DNA of 5,722 bases from an uncultured Bacilli bacterium (GTDB lineage: Bacteria > Bacillota_I > Bacilli_A > RF39 > UBA660). The DNA is taken from assembly GCA_947625005.1 (NCBI GenBank), contig CANQNA010000094.1, positions 1 through 5,722 of the forward strand, given 5' to 3'. Of the stretch, positions 1 to 5,692 are shown piece after piece. Position 1 is the first letter of the stretch. Each line of letters begins with the position of its first letter. Below the pieces are notes generated by a model, which did no database searches, had not been told where the DNA came from, and was given only the letters and a program-made list of their open reading frames with translations. The translations under genes and the position numbers were made by a program.

Positions 1-2
1 TA

Positions 3-437
3 CTATTTATGGTACCTTTCATTATTTAGTATTTTAAATGATCTATAAATTTGTTCTAATAAAATTCCTCTAAATAGTCCATGAGGGAAAGTTAAATTAC
101 TAAAAGATAATTTATAATTTGCTTGTTTTTTTATTACCTCACTTAACCCTTCACTGCCTCCTATAATAAAAGTAATATTAGCATATTGCATTAACCATTT
201 ATTAATATTATTAGCAAAATCAATTGATGTTAACGCCTTGCCTTCAATTTCTAGTGTTACAATAAAATCTTTAGGATTAATATGCTTATTTATTAATAAA
301 GCTTCTTTTTCTATAGTAGAATCATTTAATTCTATAATTTCTAATTTATGATATTTATTAATTCTAGTTTTATAGTCATTAACTAATTCTTTTAAATAAG
401 TTTCTTTTAAAGAACCAATACAAATTAATTTTATCAT
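3..437 (-). CDS. rlmH: 23S rRNA (pseudouridine1915-N3)-methyltransferase RlmH, complete
   Basis: RlmH is a SPOUT-class methyltransferase. It uses S-adenosylmethionine to methylate N3 of pseudouridine 1915 in helix 69 of 23S rRNA on assembled 70S ribosomes, in the cytoplasm. The 144-residue product shows the family hallmarks: the cofactor-loop signature GGSEG at residues 93-97, the FPH...R segment at 117-123, the LLEQIYRSFKI knot helix at about 126-136, and the terminal YHK. It is about 15 residues shorter than the usual ~159; the missing part falls in the variable stretch around residues 38-52, away from the SAM site, so the enzyme should be active. The ATG overlaps the walJ stop (ATGA, 4 bp). 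An AAGAGGT SD lies 6 nt upstream (444-450), inside walJ. The stop is TAG at 3-5, so the gene is intact although it touches the window edge. The pairing with walJ matches many Bacillota. Confidence 0.96.
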   Translation of the reverse strand: MIKLICIGSLKETYLKELVNDYKTRINKYHKLEIIELNDSTIEKEALLINKHINPKDFIVTLEIEGKALTSIDFANNINKWLMQYANITFIIGGSEGLSEVIKKQANYKLSFSNLTFPHGLFRGILLEQIYRSFKILNNERYHK

Positions 438-1198
438 ATTTCTACCTCTTCTGTAGTTTCCCTTTGATGAGCATAGGTTATATTACTAAAATCAATATTA
501 TTTTCTTTTAGAGTTTTCTTTAAAGTAGCAATTGCTAAATCAGGAGTATTATTTTCATGACTTAAATGGGCAAGAATAACTTTTTTAGTATTCGGTCCAA
601 TAAGTTTAGAAAGATAAAAGGAACTAGCTTGATTAGATAAGTGCCCTTTATCCGATAATATTCTATTTTGCAACCATTTAGGATATTTTCCATGAAGTAA
701 CATTTCGACATCATGATTACTTTCCCAAATATATAAATTTTTATTTCTTAATTTTTCAAAATATCTAGCATTAATATATCCAGTATCTGTAATATATACT
801 AAAGATGAATTATGATGAGTAAAAATAAAGCCTCTGGAGTCTGTTGTGTCATGACTCGTTTTTAATATATCAATATGCATATCATCTATATCTATTTCAT
901 CAAAGATAATATTTATTTTTTTATAATCTTCTAAGTAATCTAACTCTAAAAACATTTTTTCACCTAAGCAAATAATAGGATCATATTTATTAATAAATGT
1001 TTTAAGGGCAGAAATATGGTCTTTATGCACGTGACTCACAAAAATATAATCAATTTCTTCTGGTAAAGTATTATGTTCGGCTAATTTTTCTGTAATATAC
1101 TTTAAATTCATTCCAATATCTATTAAAATAGCATGATTATTAAATTTTATTAAAGTAGAGTTACCTTCTGAGCCACTGGCTAAAACAGAAACTAACAT
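434..1198 (-). CDS. walJ: WalJ/YycJ metallo-beta-lactamase-fold hydrolase
   Basis: This 254-residue protein is a cytoplasmic member of the metallo-beta-lactamase superfamily, of the YycJ/WalJ type found in the Bacillota wal locus. The N-terminus (VLASGSEGNST, residues 5-15) is the standard opening of this family and fixes the start. Metal ligands are visible: HVHKDH at 56-61, H116 in TSHD, D138 in TDTG, and H211 in AHLSHENN. The SNHD (160-163) and ILSDKGHLSN (180-189) segments are specific to YycJ. A 5'-3' exonuclease activity and a role in coordinating cell division or wall synthesis with replication have been proposed for the family; the physiological substrate is not settled. The start overlaps the end of the M23 gene by 7 bp and has no good SD at normal spacing, so translation probably depends on coupling. 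The TGA stop is followed in frame at once by TAA. The partners walR, walK, walH and walI are not upstream. Confidence 0.95.
   Translation of the reverse strand: MLVSVLASGSEGNSTLIKFNNHAILIDIGMNLKYITEKLAEHNTLPEEIDYIFVSHVHKDHISALKTFINKYDPIICLGEKMFLELDYLEDYKKINIIFDEIDIDDMHIDILKTSHDTTDSRGFIFTHHNSSLVYITDTGYINARYFEKLRNKNLYIWESNHDVEMLLHGKYPKWLQNRILSDKGHLSNQASSFYLSKLIGPNTKKVILAHLSHENNTPDLAIATLKKTLKENNIDFSNITYAHQRETTEEVEI
444..450 (-). promoter_or_regulatory. rlmH SD site inside walJ
   Basis: AAGAGGT lies 6 nt before the rlmH ATG within the last walJ codons (Thr-Glu-Glu-Val region). Together with the ATGA overlap it supports coupled translation of walJ and rlmH. Confidence 0.7.
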
Positions 1199-2727
1199 GA
1201 GAATATTGACTTACATGGGTTAACAGGTGTTCCTCCTTGATAAGGTATTCCCATATATACTCCTAAATGAAGATGTGTCCCTGTACAATCTCCTGTACAT
1301 CCCATTTGCCCTACTTGTTGTTGTCGAGAAACAGTTTGACCTTCTGAAACCATAATTTTTGATAAATGCATATAGATTGTATAATAACCATTGCCATGAT
1401 CTATATAAACTGCAAGTCCGGAATTTTTATATCTGTTTGTTTCAACTTTGTAAACCTTACCACTTTGTACAGCATATATTGGTGAACCATGTCCACAACC
1501 AGAAATATCTATACCAGCATGAAGTCTTCCCCAACGATATTCAAATGGACTAGTAATAATATATGGAGTTACAGTTGGCCATGACCAATTAGCATTTCCT
1601 GTTTCATTACTATAAGTATAGTTATTTGGATTATATGTGTTATATTTTTTTGTCCCTCTTGAAATAATTTTATCTACACTAGGAGTAATTTCTGATTTAT
1701 TTGTTATATAAAGAGATTGGACTTCACCATTTTTATATTGAATTTTTTCAGTTACTCTAGTTAAACCGTTACTACCTTCTTGAATAGTAGTTTCTTCTCC
1801 TTTATATTTAGTATTATCATCTTCATAAACAGTTTTAAAGGGTTCAGAAACATCTTCTATAACTTCTGCTTCATGAACAATAGTAACAAGAGGATTAATT
1901 AGGCCAATATTAACTTGTTGCCCTGCAGTTAATAAAACATTGGCACTAGTAAAAGTTGGATTGGCAATTAAAAACTCTTCTGTATTAAGATTATTATTAA
2001 AAGCAACTTGGGCAATATCGTCACCAGCTTGAACAGTATAAGTTTGTTGAGGTTCTAATGTACCAAATAATAAATATTTGCTTAAATCTTCTACATTAGA
2101 AAATATAAATTCTTCTGTAGATAGATGACTTTGTTTAATAGAAATATCTTCATCCCAATAAATATTTTCAATAGTCGTTCCTGTCTCAGTAATTTCTAAT
2201 TGAGTATTATTTTTATATTTTTCTAAAGTTTCTTCTCCAATAAATGAAGCAATTGTATTTAACATAGCATCTTCAAAAATTTCTTTTTTTAAAACATAAA
2301 TAATTTTAGGTTCTTTTTTTATTTTTTCTATTTCTGATTCATTTTCTTCTTGAGAAGTTGATTCTTTATAATTTATTGTTATTTTATAACCATTTATAGT
2401 GAACGGTTCAACATTTTTTATTTTATTATAAACATTATCTACAGAATCAATTTTTTCATTATAAGTATAAACTTTTTTTATTTCCAAACCATTTGGAGGA
2501 TAAACTTTATCAACTCCATATTTTTCTTTTATTTCAGATTGTTCATTATCAATTAAGTTTAAAAATTCTTCCTTATTTTTAATAAGTCCTATTTTTTGAC
2601 TATTTAAATAAACTTGATATAAAACTACAGGAGCACTTTCTACTTTTTGATAAGAACCAGCAAAAAAGACAAAGATACTTACAAATAATGTGACAGTAAT
2701 TGCTATCGCTTTTTCTTTAATATTCAT
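1192..2727 (-). CDS. Membrane-anchored LysM-G5-M23 cell-wall endopeptidase
   Basis: This 511-residue surface protein is predicted to cut peptidoglycan peptides through a zinc-dependent M23 (LytM/MepM-type) domain. An uncleaved-looking hydrophobic anchor lies at residues 8-24. A mixed region (33-225) includes a VYLNSQKIGLIKNKEE motif common near the N-terminus of G5-type peptidases. A LysM domain (229-276, YTVQAGDD...NP) should bind glycan, a G5 domain covers about 281-359, and an Asn/Tyr/Trp-rich linker spans 360-386. The catalytic domain covers about 389-505. Zinc ligands are H403, D407 (HAGID) and H487, with catalytic H454 (YMHLS) and H485 (THLHL), so it looks active. All five cysteines (411, 477, 481, 505, 511) lie in the last ~100 residues, which suggests disulfides. 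The start is supported by a GGTGA SD that overlaps the dnaB stop. The gene sits where walRKHI usually lie. Family assignment is firm; the exact bond cut is not known. Confidence 0.93.
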   Translation of the reverse strand: MNIKEKAIAITVTLFVSIFVFFAGSYQKVESAPVVLYQVYLNSQKIGLIKNKEEFLNLIDNEQSEIKEKYGVDKVYPPNGLEIKKVYTYNEKIDSVDNVYNKIKNVEPFTINGYKITINYKESTSQEENESEIEKIKKEPKIIYVLKKEIFEDAMLNTIASFIGEETLEKYKNNTQLEITETGTTIENIYWDEDISIKQSHLSTEEFIFSNVEDLSKYLLFGTLEPQQTYTVQAGDDIAQVAFNNNLNTEEFLIANPTFTSANVLLTAGQQVNIGLINPLVTIVHEAEVIEDVSEPFKTVYEDDNTKYKGEETTIQEGSNGLTRVTEKIQYKNGEVQSLYITNKSEITPSVDKIISRGTKKYNTYNPNNYTYSNETGNANWSWPTVTPYIITSPFEYRWGRLHAGIDISGCGHGSPIYAVQSGKVYKVETNRYKNSGLAVYIDHGNGYYTIYMHLSKIMVSEGQTVSRQQQVGQMGCTGDCTGTHLHLGVYMGIPYQGGTPVNPCKSIFSC

Positions 2728-2731
2728 AAAA

Positions 2732-2739
2732 TCACCCTA
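2732..2739 (-). promoter_or_regulatory. M23 gene SD site merged with the dnaB stop
   Basis: TAGGGTGA contains the dnaB TAG stop (2737-2739) followed by a GGTGA core, 4 nt before the peptidase ATG. It is weaker than the rpsR and rpsF sites. It supports the chosen start, just ahead of the hydrophobic anchor. Confidence 0.7.
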
Positions 2740-4080
2740 ATTTTCTTCTGTTTTTTCAATATAATTGCTAAATTTACCCATAGGTTTTTCAAATAAAAAT
2801 TTAAGAGAAGCTGTATTACCATTACGATGTTTTTCTACTAATAATTCAGTTACACAACTGCTTGAACGTTCTGATGCATCTTTATAATAGTCTTCACGAT
2901 ATAGAAATGAAACAATATCAGCATCTTGTTCTATTGAGCCTGATTCTCTTAAATCGGACATCATTGGTTTTTTATTTTCACGTGTTTCTACATTTCTTGA
3001 TAATTGAGCAAGAGCGATTACAGGAACACTTAGTTCCATAGCCATTGCTTTTAAATTACGAGAAATTTCTGAAACTTCTTGTTGTCTATTACCTGCATAT
3101 TTAGATCCACCTTGAATTAATTGAAGATAATCAATTAATACTAATCCTAAACCGTTTTGTTGACTAGCAAGTCTTCGACATTTAGCACGAATTTCAGAAA
3201 CTGTTATACCTAAAATATCTTCAATAAAAATATTAGTTTCTCCTAATTCACTTATTGCTTCATTAAATTTTTTCCAATCATTATGTTCTAATCTTCCTGT
3301 TTTTAATTTATTTTGATCTATTCTTCCTGTTGCGGCAATCATACGAATTGCTAATTGCTCTGCACTCATTTCCATATTAAATATTGCGACATTTTTTTTG
3401 CTACTCATTGCAGCATTTATTGCTATGTTTAATCCAAAAGCCGTTTTTCCAACAGCAGGACGAGCAGCAATAATGATAAGTTCTCCTTCATGAAGACCGC
3501 TTGTTAATCTATCTAAATCATAGAATCCCGTAGATATTCCAGTTATTACTTGTTTATCTTTGGCTAAAGCTTCTATTCTTTCTTGAGTATTACGTATTAC
3601 TTCTCCAATAGTTTTTAACTCTCCAGCTTTACGTGCTTTAGTAACACTAAAAATCTTTTTTTCTGCATCATCTATTACATCATTAGTAGCTTCTTCTTCA
3701 TCAAAAGCTAAAGTCGTTATTTGAGTTGACACTTCTATTAATTTTCTTCTTAAGGCCTTTTCTCTGATTATTTCAATATAATATTCTGTGTTTGCAGCAG
3801 TTATAACAGAGTCAATAACCTCACTTAAATATTCAATTCCTCCAATACTATTTAAGGAAATCTTTTTTTCTAATTCATTTTTTACCATTGTTGAGTCAAG
3901 AGGAATTTTATTTTTATGTAATTCATATATTGCATTAAAAATATGTTTATTGGCATCAAGAAAAAACATATCTGCTGTTAATTCATCACAAACTTTTTCT
4001 AATGCATTTGTACTTAAAAAACATGAACCTAAAACAGCCATTTCTGCTTCTAAATTTTGAGGAAGCTTTCTTTCTGCCAT
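2737..4080 (-). CDS. dnaB: Replicative DNA helicase DnaB (DnaC in Bacillus nomenclature)
   Basis: This is the hexameric ring helicase that unwinds DNA 5'-3' at the replication fork and recruits primase. The 447-residue product has normal family length. The N-terminal primase-interaction domain spans about 5-105 (PQNLEAEMAVLG), followed by a linker helix region. The RecA-like motor starts near residue 178 (TGISTGFYDLDRLTSGL). Walker A is AARPAVGKT at 205-213, Walker B is VLIDYLQ at 314-320 with D317, the ALAQLSRNVE motif is at 356-365, and the arginine-finger region KHRNG is at 417-421. The stretch MMSDLRESGSIEQDAD (373-388) is the usual DnaB signature. There is no intein at Walker A or elsewhere. 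The ATG is preceded by an SD (GAGGTG) merged with the rplI stop, 10 bp after rplI. The rplI-dnaB order is widely conserved in Bacillota. Confidence 0.98.
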   Translation of the reverse strand: MAERKLPQNLEAEMAVLGSCFLSTNALEKVCDELTADMFFLDANKHIFNAIYELHKNKIPLDSTMVKNELEKKISLNSIGGIEYLSEVIDSVITAANTEYYIEIIREKALRRKLIEVSTQITTLAFDEEEATNDVIDDAEKKIFSVTKARKAGELKTIGEVIRNTQERIEALAKDKQVITGISTGFYDLDRLTSGLHEGELIIIAARPAVGKTAFGLNIAINAAMSSKKNVAIFNMEMSAEQLAIRMIAATGRIDQNKLKTGRLEHNDWKKFNEAISELGETNIFIEDILGITVSEIRAKCRRLASQQNGLGLVLIDYLQLIQGGSKYAGNRQQEVSEISRNLKAMAMELSVPVIALAQLSRNVETRENKKPMMSDLRESGSIEQDADIVSFLYREDYYKDASERSSSCVTELLVEKHRNGNTASLKFLFEKPMGKFSNYIEKTEEN

Positions 4081-4085
4081 ATAAA

Positions 4086-4093
4086 CACCTCTA
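4086..4093 (-). promoter_or_regulatory. dnaB SD site merged with the rplI stop
   Basis: TAGAGGTG contains the rplI TAG stop (4091-4093) and the GAGGTG ribosome-binding site for dnaB, 5 nt before its ATG. It supports the dnaB start and suggests that ribosomes ending rplI can restart on dnaB. Confidence 0.8.
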
Positions 4094-4528
4094 TTCTACT
4101 ACTATATTCAATTTAATTTTTACTTTTTTATGAGAATCAATTTCAACTATATGAGTACCTAATGTATCAATAGTATGATCAATTTTAATGGTTTTTTTAT
4201 CTATATCATAACCTTTTTCTTTTAGTGCATCAGCAATTTGTTTTGTGGAAATTGTTCCAAATATTTTTCCGTCTTTTCCACTTTTTGTTTTAAATACTAT
4301 TTTTTCTTTTTCAATTTTGGTTTTCATTTCATTTAATTTTTTAATTAAATTTTCTTCATTTTGTAATCTTTCTGCTTTTTGTTTATCTAAAATATTTTTA
4401 CTTCCTGAAGTATATTGAACAGCTAAATTATTTTTTATTAAAAAATTATTAGCATAACCATCACTTACTTCAATTATATCGTCTTTTTTTCCTTGTTTTT
4501 TTACATCTTTTAGTAAAATTACTTTCAT
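4091..4528 (-). CDS. rplI: 50S ribosomal protein bL9
   Basis: bL9 binds 23S rRNA at the base of the L1 stalk and helps maintain reading frame. The 145-residue protein has both domains. The N-terminal domain (1-~50) carries [17 protein letters not shown] and the signature [17 protein letters not shown] long charged connecting helix (about 45-75) follows. The C-terminal RNA-binding domain starts near residue 80 with [16 protein letters not shown]. Its length is typical (about 148). The start has a GAGGTG SD at 4535-4540 with 6 nt spacing. It is the first gene after the only larger gap in the cluster and appears to have its own promoter. It lies 10 bp from dnaB, with its TAG stop forming part of the dnaB SD. 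Confidence 0.97.
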   Translation of the reverse strand: MKVILLKDVKKQGKKDDIIEVSDGYANNFLIKNNLAVQYTSGSKNILDKQKAERLQNEENLIKKLNEMKTKIEKEKIVFKTKSGKDGKIFGTISTKQIADALKEKGYDIDKKTIKIDHTIDTLGTHIVEIDSHKKVKIKLNIVVE

Positions 4529-4553
4529 TTATTTCACCTCGATATATGCAATT

Positions 4554-4582
4554 ATTATACCATTATTAAAAAAAAGATACAA
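4554..4582 (-). promoter_or_regulatory. Internal promoter of rplI-dnaB and downstream genes
   Basis: A perfect -10 TATAAT (4554-4559) with an extended -10 TG (TGGTATAAT) is preceded by TTGTAT (4577-4582) at a 17-bp spacing. The start would be near 4547, with a leader of about 19 nt containing the rplI SD at 4535-4540. The layout matches the rpsF promoter closely. The -35 hexamer lies within the loop and 3' arm of the terminator hairpin. Confidence 0.65.
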
Positions 4583-4592
4583 CTAGTGCATC
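4568..4592 (-). terminator. Weak intrinsic terminator or attenuator after rpsR
   Basis: Starting at the last base of the rpsR TAG, GAUGCA (4592-4587) pairs with UGUAUC (4581-4576), with one G-U pair and a 5-nt loop CUAGU. Eight U residues follow directly (4575-4568). The stem is short and AT-rich, so termination is likely partial, but the placement directly at the gene end and the clean U-tract are what an intrinsic terminator needs. It would set a boundary between the S6/S18 trio and rplI. Confidence 0.45.
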
Positions 4593-4807
4593 TATTTAAC
4601 AAATGGTATTAAAGCCATAAATCTTGCTCTTTTAATTTGATTAGCAATATGTCTTTGATGTTTTGCACAAGCACCAGTCATACGTCTTGGCATTATTTTT
4701 CCTTTTTCATTAATATATTTATTTATAATCATAACATCTTTATAATCAACGCTTTTTCCAGCGCACATTTGACATATTCTTTTCTTTTTACGATAAAATT
4801 CAGCCAT
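4592..4807 (-). CDS. rpsR: 30S ribosomal protein bS18, zinc-ligand (C+) form
   Basis: bS18 forms a heterodimer with bS6 on the platform of the 30S subunit. The 71-residue product shows the family core: KRICQMC near the N-terminus, YKDV (22-25), GKIMPRRMTGACAKHQR (36-52) and the C-terminal IKRARFMALIPFV. C12, C15, C47 and H50 form a CxxC...CxxH set, the zinc-ribbon-like C+ version known for S18. The genome therefore keeps a zinc-type copy here, and no cysteine-free paralogue is visible in this window. A near-ideal AAGGAGGA SD lies 6 nt upstream and overlaps the ssb stop. The gene is third in the rpsF-ssb-rpsR unit, and a weak terminator-like hairpin begins at its stop codon. Confidence 0.98.
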   Translation of the reverse strand: MAEFYRKKKRICQMCAGKSVDYKDVMIINKYINEKGKIMPRRMTGACAKHQRHIANQIKRARFMALIPFVK

Positions 4808-4813
4808 TTTTAT

Positions 4814-4821
4814 TCCTCCTT
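4814..4821 (-). promoter_or_regulatory. rpsR SD site overlapping the ssb stop
   Basis: AAGGAGGA sits 6 nt upstream of the rpsR ATG. Its first two As are part of the ssb TAA stop (4820-4822). This strong site fixes the rpsR start. Confidence 0.85.
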
Positions 4822-5305
4822 AAAATGGTAGATCGTCATCACTTAACACAACTTCTGAACCAAAATCTTTAAATGGATCTTCTGTAACATCAGATGTTTG
4901 TGCTTCAGTAAAAACGTCTCCAGTACTATAGTCAGGCATAGCATCTCCACCAAAATGATTGTCTTCAAAAGAGTTAGATGCTCCACCTTGTTTACTTCCT
5001 AAAAATGTAACATTATCTGCAATAACTTCTGTTACATATCTTCTTGTTCCATCATTTGCTTCATAACTTCTAGATTGAATTCTTCCATTTATACCAACTA
5101 AAGAACCTTTTGTACAATATTTAGCAACATTTTCTGCTTGTCTTCTCCAAACAACAACATTAATAAAATCCGCAACTCTTTCTCCATTAGCATTAGCAAC
5201 TGGACGATTCATTGCAACTGTTATTTGAGTTGTAGCAATTCCGTTTGGAGTAGTACGTAATTCAGGATCTCTAGTAAGTCTTCCTACTAATACAACATTA
5301 TTCAT
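4820..5305 (-). CDS. ssb: Single-stranded DNA-binding protein SSB
   Basis: SSB coats single-stranded DNA during replication and repair and recruits partner proteins by its C-terminal tip. The 161-residue protein begins with the classic MNNVVLVGRLTRDPELR, and the OB fold runs to about residue 104 (DNVTFLGSK), including the conserved VVWRRQAENVAKY (51-63). A disordered, acidic and Gly/Asn/Asp-containing linker (105-154) follows. The terminal SDDDLPF (155-161) is the canonical acidic interaction tip. The order rpsF-ssb-rpsR is widely conserved in Bacillota. The gene starts 3 bp after rpsF, and its SD (GAGGAG, 5312-5317) lies in the last codons of rpsF, which suggests translational coupling. It should be co-regulated with S6 and S18. 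Confidence 0.98.
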   Translation of the reverse strand: MNNVVLVGRLTRDPELRTTPNGIATTQITVAMNRPVANANGERVADFINVVVWRRQAENVAKYCTKGSLVGINGRIQSRSYEANDGTRRYVTEVIADNVTFLGSKQGGASNSFEDNHFGGDAMPDYSTGDVFTEAQTSDVTEDPFKDFGSEVVLSDDDLPF

Positions 5306-5308
5306 ATA

Positions 5309-5599
5309 TTACTCCTCATCTAATTTGATAATTAAATGTCTAATTACATTGTCATTAATTTTTGCTTTTCGATCAAATTCACTTACGATTTCTCCATTAG
5401 CATTAACCACAATTACATAATAAAATCCATTTACTTCTTTATTGATAGGATAAGCAAGTTTTTTTTGTCCCATATCTTTCTCTTCAATTATTTCACCTTT
5501 TAAATCAGTAATAATTGATTTTAAATCAGCTATAGTTTTCTTAACTGCTTCTTCTTCAATTGTAGTTTTTACAATGAACATAATTTCATATTTGTTCAT
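5309..5599 (-). CDS. rpsF: 30S ribosomal protein bS6
   Basis: bS6 binds the central domain of 16S rRNA together with bS18. The 96-residue product has the usual length and motifs: MNKYEIMFIVK at the start, DMGQKKLAYPINKEVNGFYYV in the middle (about 42-62), and INDNVIRHLIIKLDEE at the end. The ATG is set by a perfect AAGGAGGTG SD at 5604-5612, 4 nt from the start. It is the first gene of its transcription unit. The leader upstream carries a candidate S6:S18 binding element, so the protein pair probably represses its own operon. The last codons (Asp-Glu-Glu, GATGAGGAG) double as the ssb SD. Confidence 0.98.
   Translation of the reverse strand: MNKYEIMFIVKTTIEEEAVKKTIADLKSIITDLKGEIIEEKDMGQKKLAYPINKEVNGFYYVIVVNANGEIVSEFDRKAKINDNVIRHLIIKLDEE
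5312..5317 (-). promoter_or_regulatory. ssb SD site inside the rpsF coding end
   Basis: GAGGAG, the two last glutamate codons of rpsF, lies 6 nt before the ssb ATG, with the rpsF TAA between them. It supports the chosen ssb start and implies coupling between S6 and SSB translation. Confidence 0.8.
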
Positions 5600-5603
5600 A
5601 AAA

Positions 5604-5661
5604 CACCTCCTTATGGTCTATTTCGGCTTACATTTGTAAGCAAGGAGCTTTCGCTCGAAAT
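5604..5661 (-). promoter_or_regulatory. Candidate S6:S18-binding autoregulatory leader of rpsF
   Basis: The leader RNA contains a 6-bp hairpin GCUUAC/GUAAGC (5636-5641 with 5626-5631, loop AAAU). The sequence CCGAA (5622-5626) follows immediately; its first C closes the hairpin. CCGAA is the key element of the known rpsF leader motif that mimics the S18 site in 16S rRNA. CUCCUU (5642-5647) can pair over six bases with AAGGAG (5607-5612) of the SD. This stem would stack under the hairpin and leave CGAA in a 3' bulge. S6:S18 binding would then lock the SD shut. Competing folds also exist: GAGC-GAAA-GCUC (5645-5656) and AUUUCG/CGAAAU (5656-5661 with 5620-5625). The pairings are read directly from the sequence; the protein binding is inferred from the family. 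Confidence 0.68.
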
Positions 5662-5663
5662 GT

Positions 5664-5692
5664 ATTATAACATACTAATTAATTATATGCAA
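5664..5692 (-). promoter_or_regulatory. Sigma-A-type promoter of the rpsF-ssb-rpsR operon
   Basis: On the minus strand there is a perfect -10 TATAAT (5664-5669) with an extended -10 TG at one base upstream (TGTTATAAT). A partial -35 TTGCAT (5687-5692) lies exactly 17 bp away. Transcription would start near 5657, giving a leader of about 58 nt before the rpsF ATG. The rest of the upstream edge (5693-5722) is AT-rich, and I see no gene end or other signal in it. Confidence 0.75.

Noticed and set aside
434..1198. Mollicute-type genetic code (TGA = Trp)
   Set aside because: All tryptophans are TGG and no frame has an internal TGA, although the sequence is AT-rich.
1359..1553. 64-codon plus-strand open frame
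   Set aside because: It lies antisense within the M23 catalytic domain, has no recognisable motif, and its composition mirrors the opposite gene.
3442..3468. Possible intein or insertion site at the DnaB Walker A
   Set aside because: DnaB is a common intein host, but the P-loop AARPAVGKT is continuous and the protein has normal length.
3788..4060. 90-codon plus-strand open frame
   Set aside because: It is antisense to the conserved DnaB N-terminal domain and has no family resemblance or supporting context.
4637..4831. 64-codon plus-strand open frame rich in Ser and Phe
   Set aside because: It is antisense to rpsR and its upstream region, and its hydrophobic look comes from the complement of Lys/Glu codons.
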